NCBI RefSeq assembly: GCF_040371545.1
Contig: NZ_AP029048.1
Span: forward strand, 124,001 to 188,000
DNA from: Synechococcus sp. M16CYN
Lineage (GTDB): Bacteria; Cyanobacteriota; Cyanobacteriia; PCC-6307; Cyanobiaceae
Direction of reading: 5' to 3'
DNA: 64,000 nucleotides
Below are positions 10,383 to 20,212 of this stretch, piece after piece (the stretch's first letter is position 1; the number at the start of each line of letters is the position of its first letter). A program made the translations under genes and the position numbers. Under the pieces are notes generated by a model, which was not told the origin of the DNA, ran no database searches, and saw only the letters and a list, made by a program, of their open reading frames with translations.

Positions 10383-12026
10383 GTGGTGCATCCGCATTTT
10401 CATGCGGAGCCAGTCCCATCCTACTAGGACCGTCGCTACAGCAGGCAACGCCGTCCAAACCGGTCGGTTGCTGGCACTAACAATCGCCGTCGCCAGGGCT
10501 AAGCATCCCAATAGAATGGCTTGGCCAATTGCTTGCTGCGCAACGATCATCCGACGGAACTGACGGTCAGAATCTCCCAACCGCACTTGGAGTTGTAAAT
10601 CTCCCTGTTCAAGTCGCTCTAGACTTTCGTCAAGACGCTTGGGAATGCCGACAGCTTTGCTACTCAGAGCACCCACCTGACGGCCCAGTGCATTGAAAAG
10701 GTCATTGGTTCCAGATCCACTAGAAGTCATTAAAGGTAATAAGTAGGGCTTGGCGATCGAGACCAAGCTAAAAGTAGGGTCCAAGCTCCGGCCGACGCCC
10801 TCAAAGGTGGAGAGGGCCCTAATCACAAAGATCAATTCGGCTGGCAAACGGAAGGGCTGACCATAAACGAGATCGTAAAGGTCGCCGGACAGCTTGTCGA
10901 TCATATTGGGACTAAACGGGGGTGTCAGCGCGTCTTGAAGCATCACACGAACAAGACGACGCACCGGACCAACATCAATCCCTGTATCAATTACTCCTGC
11001 CGCCTGCAACTCGTCCACCAACGCCGCTGAATCTCTTATTGCAGCTGCTCTCGCCATGGACCCAAGTCGACGACGTAAACCATCTGACAACAACCCCATC
11101 ATCCCGAAGTCGTAGTAAATCAGGGCGCCATCACTGGCTACCGCAAGATTTCCCGGATGAGGATCGGCATGGAAGAAGCCAAAACGCACTAGCTGCTTGA
11201 GGTAACTGGCTGCACCAATTTCCGCCACGGCAGATGGGTCAATCCCTGCTTTTACGAGCGCTTGACGATCGTTTACTTTAATTCCGGGTAAAAAATCCAG
11301 GCAGAGTACACGTCGCGTACTTAGCTCCCAAATCACGCTAGGGATACGAATCTGATCATCGTCGAGGAACTGTTGTCGGAAACGGGCTGCATATTGGGCT
11401 TCAATATGGAAATCTAACTCACGTAACAACACCCTTCGACACTCCCGAGCCATCGCTGGCCAGTTGCGACCACGTCCCCAGTTTGGGTGACATTGCAGCA
11501 CAGTAGAAACATGCTGCATCACGTCAAGGTCAAGACGAAATCGTTGATCAAGACCAGGCCGTTGCACTTTGAGCACTACTTGCCGACCGCTACGTAAGCT
11601 GGCGCGGTGCACCTGGGCTAAAGAAGCAGCACCTAGCGGCTCAGGGTCAAGATCAATGATCTCCACACAGCGCCGACCCAGCTCTTTTTCCAATACCGTC
11701 TGAACCTGATCAAAATCGAAGGCCGGCACGCTGTCCTGAAGAGCAGCTAACTCAGTGACCCATCCCGCTGGGAGAATGTCTGGCCTAGAAGATAACAGTT
11801 GACCAAGTTTGATAAACGCCGGACCCAGTTGCAAGAGCTGCCGCGTTAGCCACTGGGCTCGCTGCCGCTGCCGTTCGGCACGACGCTGCGGTGTTGTATC
11901 ACCGCGGTACGTCCAAGACTGTCCATCCCACCAGAGCAGTACTAAAAGCGTCAATACTGCATGCCAAATCACAAGCGCACGCAAACCTCTTTGCAGCAGC
12001 AAGGAGGCGACATTAAAGGGGATCAT
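10344..12026 (-). CDS. ABC1/UbiB (AarF-type) atypical kinase family protein
   Basis: This 560-residue protein belongs to the ABC1K/UbiB family, linked in bacteria and plastids to prenylquinone metabolism and photosynthetic stress. The family marker KxGQ motif is present (FIKLGQLLSSRPDILP), followed by the Ala-rich loop LGAASLAQVHRA and the VAIK-like VVLKVQRPG. The catalytic loop is FFHADPHPGNL and the DFG equivalent is YYDFGMMG. A hydrophobic segment lies near the N-terminus (~17-34), and two lie at the C-terminus (~500-540), suggesting membrane association. The start codon overlaps the stop of the upstream small gene (TAATG), so the two form an operon. The substrate cannot be told from sequence. 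Confidence 0.9.
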   Translation of the reverse strand: MIPFNVASLLLQRGLRALVIWHAVLTLLVLLWWDGQSWTYRGDTTPQRRAERQRQRAQWLTRQLLQLGPAFIKLGQLLSSRPDILPAGWVTELAALQDSVPAFDFDQVQTVLEKELGRRCVEIIDLDPEPLGAASLAQVHRASLRSGRQVVLKVQRPGLDQRFRLDLDVMQHVSTVLQCHPNWGRGRNWPAMARECRRVLLRELDFHIEAQYAARFRQQFLDDDQIRIPSVIWELSTRRVLCLDFLPGIKVNDRQALVKAGIDPSAVAEIGAASYLKQLVRFGFFHADPHPGNLAVASDGALIYYDFGMMGLLSDGLRRRLGSMARAAAIRDSAALVDELQAAGVIDTGIDVGPVRRLVRVMLQDALTPPFSPNMIDKLSGDLYDLVYGQPFRLPAELIFVIRALSTFEGVGRSLDPTFSLVSIAKPYLLPLMTSSGSGTNDLFNALGRQVGALSSKAVGIPKRLDESLERLEQGDLQLQVRLGDSDRQFRRMIVAQQAIGQAILLGCLALATAIVSASNRPVWTALPAVATVLVGWDWLRMKMRMHHDQRLEQVPNSNR

Positions 12027-12340
12027 TAGTAACCAGCCTCGATCCGCCGGCTGAGTTCAGCTACACGAGCTCTCAAGCGATCGATTACCTGTTGCGGGGT
12101 ATCACTGGTGGGATTTTGAATCTCAACGCCGTCTGATGCTACCGGTGATGCGTCGCCCCGTTCCAACCGCTCAGCTTCTTTGCGCACCTCCTCTTGAAAC
12201 AAATCCCATTCTTGTCGCAGACGTTCAGGAGCATTTCTTGCCAACATCACTAGTTCGGCAGCTGTATCGGCTAGACCATGACCAATACGGGCTCCGATTC
12301 GATTAACAGTTGCGCGAATCAAGGCGTCCGGAGAGCCCAT
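12026..12340 (-). CDS. Conserved picocyanobacterial hypothetical, operon partner of the ABC1 kinase
   Basis: This 104-residue soluble protein is of unknown function. It is largely helical, with GARIGHGLADTAAELVMLAR in the N-terminal half, an acidic middle (WDLFQEEVRKEAERLERG) and a C-terminal heptad-like helix (VIDRLRARVAELSRRIEAGY) that may form a coiled coil. I recall similar short proteins upstream of ABC1K genes in marine Synechococcus, but I cannot name a family. The stop overlaps the kinase ATG by one base (TAATG), implying translational coupling. In-frame codons continue upstream without an obvious ATG, so the start at 12340 is the best available. Confidence 0.7.
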   Translation of the reverse strand: MGSPDALIRATVNRIGARIGHGLADTAAELVMLARNAPERLRQEWDLFQEEVRKEAERLERGDASPVASDGVEIQNPTSDTPQQVIDRLRARVAELSRRIEAGY

Positions 12341-12393
12341 AAACCATTGGCGTATCCATGGAACTGTGGCAGATCTTAGCTGCGACTGACCAA

Positions 12394-12984
12394 TCAGGGC
12401 TGCATGGGAAGCATTGGTGGTTGCGTCAGCTTAGAGGGCACAAAGACAGGTTTTGGTTTCCGAACTAGAGACTCGGATTCCGTTAATAGTAATGAAGTGT
12501 CGATGGCTGGTACAACGTTCGCTGAGGGAGTGAAAACAATCGCTGCAGAGTTCTGCTGGTTCTCTTGTCCTTGAATCGACTCGACAGAGATATCGTCCTG
12601 CTTAGCATTCCAAGCGGAATCTGACCATGTCGGCACTATTCGATCGGATTCGGTAGGCATTCTTAGTGCGAAGCCTGTTTGTGGAGAAACTACCTTTTGC
12701 CGAACGGTGTCACCACCTGGCACAATCTCCTTCACGGTTGCTAAATCTATTTGTAAGGCGTCATTATTACCCCGATAGACTGGACGTAAGGCCTGACGAG
12801 TATCACTAGGGAATCCAGAGGGAGCAAATGGCTGGGACGGAGGCGGTTCGGTGACGTTCTGCAAAATCAGCACACGATGTGTGATGCCATGCCCTACAGC
12901 GAAACAGCAGCCCGCCAACAGGTGACTAACCCAGAAGTGAGGCCATCGAGCAACTGACGCATCAACGGACTGAGATTGATTCAT
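12394..12984 (-). CDS. Hypothetical single-pass membrane protein
   Basis: This 196-residue protein has no recognised domain. One hydrophobic stretch near residues 15-35 (FWVSHLLAGCCFAVGHGITH) could be a signal anchor. The remainder is polar and rich in Ser, Pro, Gln and Val, which suggests a disordered extracytoplasmic tail. The start MNQSQSVDASVARWP at 12984 was preferred because the longer frame to 13068 adds an unlikely Lys/Phe-rich leader. It lies 53 bp before the ABC1K operon on the same strand. The function is unknown and it could be lineage specific. Confidence 0.55.
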   Translation of the reverse strand: MNQSQSVDASVARWPHFWVSHLLAGCCFAVGHGITHRVLILQNVTEPPPSQPFAPSGFPSDTRQALRPVYRGNNDALQIDLATVKEIVPGGDTVRQKVVSPQTGFALRMPTESDRIVPTWSDSAWNAKQDDISVESIQGQENQQNSAAIVFTPSANVVPAIDTSLLLTESESLVRKPKPVFVPSKLTQPPMLPMQP

Positions 12985-13260
12985 GAAGATAAGCCTCTTC
13001 TTAACAAAGTAACTACTATGACAGAAATCTCTCTTGAATGTTACATCAAGATGCATTAGATTAAACATAACTCAGTTCACATCCTTATGACCGACAACTC
13101 TTTACAAATAAATTTTGGTTGATTTTGTAGCCAAAATAAATATCTGATGTCGTTGGAACAGAGATATAAAAGAACTAAATCGCAATTCCTTGGTTATACT
13201 AAGGAACGGAAATGTGAAAATTTCTACCCAGTCAGCAAAATAAATACCTGGCCATAAAAG

Positions 13261-14475
13261 CTACGTCGTATAATGGGCATTAATATCAACATATTGTTCT
13301 GATAAGTCGCATCCCCAGGCATAACCCTGGCCTACTCCACTTCCCAAGCTGAGGCGGATTTGAACAGTGTCTTGGCGAAGGGCATCACTAGCTGCAGACC
13401 GATCAAACATCAACGGCTGGCCACGATCCATGAGTTGATGTGGTCCGATCCAAAGCTCTAAGGCTTCGGGGTCAAAGGCAACATTTGCTCTACCGACGGC
13501 CGCAACAATACGACCCCAATTAGGGTCGCGACCATGTACCGCTGTTTTCACCAGGGATGAGCCACAAACGGTGCGGGCGACACTTAATGCTGAAGCCTCA
13601 TCAACGGCGCCTTCCACTTGGACCTCCATCAGACATGTTGCCCCTTCACCGTCCCGGGCGATCGCCTTTGCCAGATGCTGCATGACCTGGGTAAGACCTA
13701 ACTCGAGGGTGGCATGGTGCTCTATGGCTAGAGATGAGCCGGCCGCAAAGGCCAGCACCGTATCGTTAGTGCTGGTATCACCATCTACCGTGATTGCATT
13801 GAAAGAGCGCTGGACAGACCGAGCTACCATTGCTCGCCACACGCTAGGATCCACACCGGCGTCGCAACTGAAAAATGCGAGCATGGTGGCCATGTTCGGG
13901 TGAATCATTCCCGAGCCTTTTGCCATGCCTCCGATCCTCACTATTCGTCCACTTAAATTTGCTTGAACAGCAACCTCTTTGTGCACAAGATCTGTAGTAA
14001 GGATGGCGTTAGCAGCGGCGCCTCCGCCGGAGTGAGACAAGGCGGCAACCAGTGGATTCAAACCGGCTAGAAGTGTCTGCATGGGAATCGGCACACCGAT
14101 TACACCGGTCGAGCACATCATTATCGCATCGGCCGACTGTCCCAATTGATGAGCTAGTGCTTGGGTGGCACGTTTACTATCAATCAAGCCACGGTCACCG
14201 GTGCAAGCATTGGCCTGGCCAGAGTTAATCAATACAGCTCGGGTTCTGCCTCCCGTTGCCTGTAAACGCTCTAGACAAAGGTCCACACAGGCCGCCCGCA
14301 CAACAGATGTGGTGAAGGTACCCGCACAGGATGCATGTTCTGGGGCAAGGATTAAGGCTAAATCTGGACGGCCAGATGACTTAAGGCCCGACGCGATCCC
14401 CGAGGCCTGAAACCCCTGCGGTGCCGTAATGCCACCTTCGAGAGGAAACCACATAGAGGCGATGGCTGCAACCAC
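13261..14475 (-). CDS. argJ: Bifunctional glutamate N-acetyltransferase / amino-acid N-acetyltransferase
   Basis: This ~404-residue protein is ArgJ, which transfers acetyl from N-acetylornithine to glutamate in the cyclic arginine pathway and can also use acetyl-CoA. The autoproteolysis site that generates the alpha and beta chains is in HPNMATMLAF, where the threonine becomes the beta-chain nucleophile. Other family motifs are VINSGQANACTG, GDTSTNDT, ARDGEGATCL and HGRDPNWGRIVAAVGRA. A GTG at 14475 was taken as start; an ATG seven codons later (MWFPLEGG) is an alternative. It is divergent from coaE with 38 bp between the starts. Confidence 0.95.
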   Translation of the reverse strand: MVAAIASMWFPLEGGITAPQGFQASGIASGLKSSGRPDLALILAPEHASCAGTFTTSVVRAACVDLCLERLQATGGRTRAVLINSGQANACTGDRGLIDSKRATQALAHQLGQSADAIMMCSTGVIGVPIPMQTLLAGLNPLVAALSHSGGGAAANAILTTDLVHKEVAVQANLSGRIVRIGGMAKGSGMIHPNMATMLAFFSCDAGVDPSVWRAMVARSVQRSFNAITVDGDTSTNDTVLAFAAGSSLAIEHHATLELGLTQVMQHLAKAIARDGEGATCLMEVQVEGAVDEASALSVARTVCGSSLVKTAVHGRDPNWGRIVAAVGRANVAFDPEALELWIGPHQLMDRGQPLMFDRSAASDALRQDTVQIRLSLGSGVGQGYAWGCDLSEQYVDINAHYTT

Positions 14476-14513
14476 ATCGTCGAGAAAGACTTCTCATATT
14501 TTCCTCCGCCGCT

Positions 14514-15113
14514 ATGACATCTAATGGTCAATTACCCCAACGACGTATCGGGCTCACTGGCGGAATTGCTAGCGGAAAAAGTAGCGTGGGGACCTGGCTA
14601 AAACAGCAGGGTATCTCTGTCTTGGATGCTGATCGATATGCTCATGAAGTCCTGGCGCCTAGAACAGACGCAACCCGTGCTGTTATTGAGCGGTATGGGT
14701 TACAGGTTCAAATCGATACGACAGATTGGATCGACCGCGCCGCCTTGGGGCAAATCGTGTTTCACAACCAATCGGAACTGCGTTGGCTCGAGCAACTGAT
14801 CCATCCGCTGGTGCGTCAACGCTTCACCAAAGAACTTGAAGCCCATAAGGATGAGCCACTGGTGGTGCTGATGATTCCTTTGCTATTTGAAAACGGCTTC
14901 GAACAGCTCTGCAACGAAACCTGGGTTGTGAGCTGTCGGCCAGATCAACAGTTGACACGTCTTATTAGGCGCAATAACTTAGACGAAATGGAAGCCAAGG
15001 CAAGAATTTCAGCTCAAATGCCCCTGACGCGTAAATGTGAGCTCGCTGACCACGTCATCGATAATACTCGAGATATAGAAGATTTACCAACGATTTTAGC
15101 GGAGTTGATCTAA
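14514..15113 (+). CDS. coaE: Dephospho-CoA kinase
   Basis: This 199-residue P-loop kinase phosphorylates dephospho-CoA at the 3'-OH of ribose, the last step of CoA synthesis. The Walker A motif is GLTGGIASGKSS at residues ~13-24. The substrate segment VLDADRYAHEVL and IPLLFENG follow, and the lid region is RLIRRNNLDEMEAKARISAQ. Length is normal. The ATG at 14514 directly precedes the P-loop region. It is divergent from argJ. Confidence 0.95.
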   Translation: MTSNGQLPQRRIGLTGGIASGKSSVGTWLKQQGISVLDADRYAHEVLAPRTDATRAVIERYGLQVQIDTTDWIDRAALGQIVFHNQSELRWLEQLIHPLVRQRFTKELEAHKDEPLVVLMIPLLFENGFEQLCNETWVVSCRPDQQLTRLIRRNNLDEMEAKARISAQMPLTRKCELADHVIDNTRDIEDLPTILAELI

Positions 15114-15398
15114 GGGCTAGCCATTGCCACCATACTCGGCCCAAAACTATTTTTTAATCATTTACTTGCCATCAGCTTTTACTGTCATCGCCCCACACAA
15201 CATCTGCTGGTCTGAGCTCTATCGATTCAACAGCTGTCCTAAAGTCGATGCCAATCCTGAAGTTAGGATAAAGCTATGGTCGAAACGTTAACCGTCTAAG
15301 TACACCAGCTGTCATCTTTAACGCTTCATGTAAACCCTTTGCTCTTGGGACCAAACTAATCCACAATCTCTTTATAGGAGTTCGTCTATGTCGTGGCA

Positions 15399-15880
15399 TT
15401 AACCCTGGATTGTCTCAAGGAATTGCAGATCGGCCTTTGGCGAGCTAATAAGGTGATCGATCCTGACTGGTGAGAAACTCTTACCAGTCTTCATTATAGC
15501 CTGGGCAGTTTGTGGTGAGGTTAAGCCGCTCTCCCGGGTGGCGATGGGCGATAGCAACGTCACATCGGTAGCCTTGATCAGCTCTAGCATTTCTAAAAAC
15601 ATTGAAGAGATATGGCCTCAATAAGGTGAGCTAGTGGCGTATTAGTTTGCCAGATAAGGGACTGAATACTGACTGAGGTTTTGTAATCAGGTACCGCTAG
15701 ACTAGTTTGATGGTACGAATTTATTGAATTAGGATTAGTTAAGAGAGGCTGGCCGTTAGACTCACGCGCGAGGGTAATAAGTCGAGGCTTTAGTTCTTTA
15801 TGAACTCGGCAGTAATCACAGTTATCTATCAAGTTCAAGTACGCGAAGCCTGCGGCATAGCAGCGGTGAGGATCATTCAC
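15399..15880 (-). pseudogene. Probable frameshifted gene downstream of gatB (two overlapping frames)
   Basis: Two minus-strand frames appear to be halves of one gene. The first (15880-15593) starts at a GTG that overlaps the gatB stop (GTGAATGA) and reads NDPHRCYAAGFAYLNLI..., ending ISLQCF. The second (15602-15399) continues as FLEMLELIKATDVTLL... and ends FLETIQG. The junction lies at a run of five T residues, a typical slippage point. A single base change would join them into a ~160-residue protein. I do not recognise the family. It could also be two unrelated short frames; the coupling to gatB and the coding-like composition argue for a broken gene. Confidence 0.45.
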
Positions 15881-17357
15881 CCTTGAGCTTCTGGCTAATA
15901 ATCTGATTGGCTAGCTTAGGATCAGCTTTACCTCCAGTCTTTTTCATTACTTGACCTACAAAAAACCCCTGTAGTTTGATCTTTCCACTGCGGAAGGCAG
16001 ACACCTCTTTAGGGTTGGTTGCAAGTAAATCACTAACAATCGTTTCAATAGCGGCCGGATCACTGATCATTCCCAAACCACGCTGATTGATGATCACCCT
16101 AGGCGAACCACCTTTTTCAAGCAGCTCCGGCAGAATCTTTTTGGCGATTTTGCCGCTAATCTCGCCGTCATCAATTAACCGTAACATCTCTGACAGCTGC
16201 TCCGGCTGAAATGACAATTCCGCAAAACCAATCCGATTGCTATTCACATAAGCTGCAATATCGCCGGTGATCCAATTAGCTGCAAGCTTGGCGTTGGCTC
16301 CAGCTGCCACCACTGCTTCGAAGTAATTCGACATTTGCTGCTCATCGGTTAGTACTCGTGCGTCGTACCGAGAGAGTCCCATACTACCAGCGTAACGATG
16401 ACGCTTCGCTGCAGGCAGCTCAGGTAGCTGGGCACGCCATTTATCGAGTTGATCTGCACTCACCTCAATTGGGCCCAGATCAGGATCAGGAAAATAGCGG
16501 TAGTCGCTGGACCCTTCTTTGCTGCGCATACTCTTAGTAAGCTGCTTACTTTCATCCCAAAGGCGAGTTTCCTGAGCAACAGGTTCTCCTGTTTCGTACG
16601 CCTTAACCTGGCGTCTGATTTCATAATCACAAGCCTTCTGAATAGCAGAAAACGAATTCATATTCTTGATCTCGACTTTTGTACCGAAGGGGGCATCCGG
16701 ACCACGACGCACCGAGATGTTGACATCACAACGCAAGGATCCCTCTTGCATGTTTCCATCGCTCACTCCCAAATAACGCATGATTCTTCGGATCTCAGAG
16801 GCATATTCCGCTGCTTCACGACCCGTGCGTAAATCTGGTTTGCTAACAATTTCCGCCAGGGCAACACCGGCACGATTGTAATCCACTAAAGAATGCGTAG
16901 AGCCTGCTAAGCGATCGCTGCCAGCATGCACAAGCTTGCCAGCGTCTTCTTCCATATGCAGACGCTCGATCCCGATGGTTTTGAGATAGGTGTCTTTCCC
17001 TTTCTCAGCTACCTCCACCTCAATCCATCCCTCTTTCGCAATCGGTTCGTCAAACTGAGAAATCTGGTAGTTCTTCGGCAGGTCTGGATAGAAATATTGT
17101 TTACGATCAAATTTGCTGTACTCAGCAATATTTAAATTGAGCGCCATCGCAGCCTTAACCGCGTATTCGAGCACCTTATGATTAAGCACTGGTAGGGTGC
17201 CCGGAAAGCCACACACCACGGGGTCAATATGTGTGTTGGGCTCGTCCCCAAAGGTTGTAGACACAGGAGCAAAGATCTTGCTTTCTGTACCCAACTGAAC
17301 GTGAATCTCCAGGCCGATTACGGCCTCCCATGTCGGTTGGGTTGCTGCGTCGGCCAT
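15873..17357 (-). CDS. gatB: Asp-tRNA(Asn)/Glu-tRNA(Gln) amidotransferase subunit B
   Basis: This 494-residue protein is GatB, the kinase/tRNA-binding subunit of GatCAB, which makes Gln-tRNA(Gln) from Glu-tRNA(Gln) and is essential where glutaminyl-tRNA synthetase is absent. Signatures include EAVIGLEIHVQLGTESKIF, CGFPGTLPVLN, RKQYFYPDLPKNYQISQ, HMEEDAGKLVH and DYNRAGVALAEIVS. The C-terminal GatB/YqeY domain begins near residue 345 and ends at the KANQIISQKL-like segment. Length is normal. The start (MADAATQPTWEAVIGLE) is clear. Confidence 0.97.
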   Translation of the reverse strand: MADAATQPTWEAVIGLEIHVQLGTESKIFAPVSTTFGDEPNTHIDPVVCGFPGTLPVLNHKVLEYAVKAAMALNLNIAEYSKFDRKQYFYPDLPKNYQISQFDEPIAKEGWIEVEVAEKGKDTYLKTIGIERLHMEEDAGKLVHAGSDRLAGSTHSLVDYNRAGVALAEIVSKPDLRTGREAAEYASEIRRIMRYLGVSDGNMQEGSLRCDVNISVRRGPDAPFGTKVEIKNMNSFSAIQKACDYEIRRQVKAYETGEPVAQETRLWDESKQLTKSMRSKEGSSDYRYFPDPDLGPIEVSADQLDKWRAQLPELPAAKRHRYAGSMGLSRYDARVLTDEQQMSNYFEAVVAAGANAKLAANWITGDIAAYVNSNRIGFAELSFQPEQLSEMLRLIDDGEISGKIAKKILPELLEKGGSPRVIINQRGLGMISDPAAIETIVSDLLATNPKEVSAFRSGKIKLQGFFVGQVMKKTGGKADPKLANQIISQKLKGE

Positions 17358-17532
17358 ACGTCCGTTACGTGAAACTACTATCTGAAATCTTATGGAATCA
17401 TTCTCGACTCTATCGGGATAGCATTATTGAATGAACAGTAGGACGCTTAATAACAATATCTGCGTTCTGAACCCACCAGCAGTAAGCACAGCCTGCATCT
17501 GAACAACGATCTTTTGACTCTAAACCCTGGCC

Positions 17533-18660
17533 ATGACCGCCACAAGTCAAACACCACTGATCGTGCTAGGCGGCGGACTGATGGGGCTTGCCATTGCCCA
17601 TCAACTTGCACGCCGAGGCCAGACTGTTCAAGTCATCAGCCGCCGCCGTGGTGAAGCAGCGGGATTTGTAGCTGCCGGTATGCTCGCCCCTCATGCAGAA
17701 GGTCTGAGCAACGCTCTTCTAAAGCTGGGTCAGTTAAGTCTCGAACGCATACCACTTTGGGTGGCTCAGATTGAGATGGATAGCGGACTGAGCTGTGGAC
17801 TTCGTAAAAGTGGAATCGTAGTGCCGTTCCTCACAGCGACCGAAAGAGACGCTTATCCAACTGCTGCCCTTGGCCAAGCGCTAGATCGTCGTCAACTAGA
17901 ACAGGAAATACCAGAGCTTGGGGATACTTGGCAAACGGGGCTTCTGTTTGAACAAGACGGTCAGATCGATAACCGTCGACGACTAATGAAGGCATTGGAG
18001 CGAGCTTGTGTGTTGCTTGGCGTTCAGTTTTTAGAGGGCGTAGAAGTATTGAACCTAGAGTGCGACCATCAGGGTCAACTAGACCGAATCAACTGTGGTG
18101 TCGCAAAAGGCGAAACCAAGCGATTCCTATGTAAACAGGCTGTGCTTTGCAGTGGAGCGTGGAGCCAACAATTGGTACCACAGTTGCAAATATCTCCGGT
18201 CAAAGGACAAATGCTCTCTCTACAGGGACCAAGAGAAGCCCTAAAACGAGTCATTTTCCGACCGGATATCTATCTAGTTCCCAGAGAGGATGGATTAATA
18301 GTAGTAGGAGCCACAAATGAAGCAGAGGTAGGTTTCTCTGAGGGTCTGACACCCGATGGCCAGCGACGTCTTTACAATGGTATCGAGTCCTTGCTGCCAA
18401 TTGCCGTCCAATGGCCACTAATAGAACGCTGGTGGGGATTCCGACCATGTACTCCTGATGAAGGACCTTTGCTAGGCGCCGGACCGATACCAGGTTTATG
18501 GCTTGCCTGTGGCCACCACCGGAATGGTGTTTTGCTCGCAGCAATCACGGCCGAATTAACCGCTGATGTAATCAGTGGAGTAACCCCTGATAGAACAATG
18601 ATTTCCCACTTAAGCGCATTTAGATGGGATCGGTTTACATGCGAACTACCAGTGAAGTAG
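17533..18660 (+). CDS. thiO: Glycine oxidase ThiO (FAD-dependent)
   Basis: This 375-residue FAD-dependent amino-acid oxidase most likely oxidises glycine to iminoglyoxylate for the thiazole moiety of thiamine. The dinucleotide-binding motif is IVLGGGLMGLAIAHQLARRG (residues ~9-28), followed by AAGFVAAGMLAPHAEG. The substrate domain contains PVKGQMLSLQG and YLVPREDGLIVVGATNE, and the C-terminal FAD contact is LWLACGHHRNGVLLA. The gene is divergent from gatB across 175 bp. A D-amino-acid dehydrogenase role is the main alternative. Confidence 0.88.
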   Translation: MTATSQTPLIVLGGGLMGLAIAHQLARRGQTVQVISRRRGEAAGFVAAGMLAPHAEGLSNALLKLGQLSLERIPLWVAQIEMDSGLSCGLRKSGIVVPFLTATERDAYPTAALGQALDRRQLEQEIPELGDTWQTGLLFEQDGQIDNRRRLMKALERACVLLGVQFLEGVEVLNLECDHQGQLDRINCGVAKGETKRFLCKQAVLCSGAWSQQLVPQLQISPVKGQMLSLQGPREALKRVIFRPDIYLVPREDGLIVVGATNEAEVGFSEGLTPDGQRRLYNGIESLLPIAVQWPLIERWWGFRPCTPDEGPLLGAGPIPGLWLACGHHRNGVLLAAITAELTADVISGVTPDRTMISHLSAFRWDRFTCELPVK

Positions 18661-19020
18661 AATCTAGATTAATTTTACTAATTTTATATAAATTATAAAT
18701 ATGCTTGAATTAGTTTAACAATTTTTTCAATAAATATAAATTTATGCTATCAAATAAGTAACTTAAGACATAACAAAAATAAAAACAAAGGCACAGACAA
18801 TTAAGAAACTATTTAATCAAAAATTAATAATAAGTATATAAAATAAATAGAACTGTAATAACTTTACAAATCTATAGAGCAGATTTAGTATAGTTACTAC
18901 TAACACAGAAACAACAGAAATTTTAAATATACTAAGGTTATATAGAATACAAGACTAATATTCTTTGATCTTAATAGATAAAAGTCAAAGCTTAGTATAT
19001 CAGTAATTATCGGAAAAAGA
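18661..19020. other. AT-rich spacer between thiO and ndk, no gene seen
   Basis: These 360 bp are extremely AT rich and broken by stops in all frames. thiO (+) and ndk (-) converge on it, but no clear terminator hairpin with a T tract was found. It begins the compositional zone that runs to 24072. Confidence 0.7.
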
Positions 19021-19443
19021 TCAGATATTTAGCTCAGAAGCTTTAAACCAAAGATTGATTTCAAATTCAGCTGTTTCTACAGCATCAGACCCATGAATTA
19101 CGTTACGACTAATATTAATAGCCAAGTCTCCGCGAATAGTGCCAGGTTCAGCTTCTAAAGGTTTAGTAGCACCAATAATTTTACGAGCACTAGAAATTAT
19201 GCAATCACCCTCCCAAACCATCGCCACAACAGGACCAGAAGTAATTAAATCTACTAAACCAGCAAAAAAAGGGCGCCCTCTATGAACTTTATAATGGTTT
19301 TCCGCTAATTCTCGCGTAGGTATAAGTTGTTTTATGCCAACTAATTTAAAACCCTTACGTTCAAAACGTCCAATAATCTCACCAATTAAGCCCCTTTGAA
19401 CCCCATCAGGTTTAATTGCGATAAATGTGCGTTCAGAAGTCAT
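19021..19443 (-). CDS. ndk: Nucleoside diphosphate kinase, C-terminally short
   Basis: This 140-residue protein is NDK, which transfers gamma-phosphate between nucleoside triphosphates and diphosphates through a phosphohistidine. The active-site motif [20 protein letters not shown] holds the catalytic histidine. [19 protein letters not shown] and the Kpn-loop region [20 protein letters not shown] are intact. It ends WFKASELNI, about ten residues earlier than the usual ~150-residue cyanobacterial protein, so the last C-terminal segment is missing. Codon use is visibly more AT rich than in thiO or gatB. It should still be active because the catalytic core is complete. Confidence 0.95.
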   Translation of the reverse strand: MTSERTFIAIKPDGVQRGLIGEIIGRFERKGFKLVGIKQLIPTRELAENHYKVHRGRPFFAGLVDLITSGPVVAMVWEGDCIISSARKIIGATKPLEAEPGTIRGDLAINISRNVIHGSDAVETAEFEINLWFKASELNI

Positions 19444-20212
19444 TAAAAAGCCTGAACTATATCATTACTCAGGCGTTATCTAGTCTTTAACAAATATTAA
19501 AATTAAGGATTATTACAGAATTGAATCAAATATCATATGAAAGTGTGCGCAATCAAAATATTCAGCTAACCTGTTCAGACACTCTTTTATGATAAAAACT
19601 GAATAGAAAGTCAAGTTATTTAGTAGCTAAAGTTCAACGATTTGATCTTAGCAATTAAACAAAAGTCATCATACATATAGTTAGGTTTTATGATATCTTT
19701 TGGTACATCAAATTTAATTATTCAATAAATTAAACCTTCATAAATTAGTTACGATATAAACTAATTAAATATTTCAAGCTAAGTATAAAAATACACTTAC
19801 TTAACAACAATAAATAAATTTTCAAAGTAAGACACGAATTTTTAACTTTAAAGAATGAAAGTATATAAAGACTATCTGATAATTGAAAAGATACAATAAT
19901 AACTATTTATATATCAACTTTTACAATGTGGTTAAAACATTACTATTTTATTTAAATAAAATTTAACCAATTTTAGAAAAATATTTAGATATTAAGATTA
20001 GTCAACTAATTTTTCTATAAACTAACTATAACTGTACTTATATGTGAAGTAAAATTAATACTATTAAAATAAATATTTGTCTCGCCAGAAGTTAATCATA
20101 TAACTGGTTAACCTTGATTTCCTAGAATCGGATTAACTTGCCTTTAAAATTCGTAATTATGGTCTTAGCTAATTCCAATCTGCTAATAAATAAAATGACA
20201 TCATAAGCAAAG
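19444..20212. other. AT-rich divergent spacer between ndk and speA, no gene seen
   Basis: These 769 bp separate the divergent ndk and speA starts and must hold both promoters. No frame of gene-like composition, repeat array or structured RNA motif stands out. Short AT-rich inverted repeats occur at the frequency expected for such composition. Confidence 0.65.

Noticed and set aside
13658-16922. GCGATCGC (HIP1) sites as a cyanobacterial signature
   Set aside because: Only about two copies were noticed in the window (near 13659 and 16914), far from the density seen in HIP1-rich cyanobacteria, so no significance was assigned.
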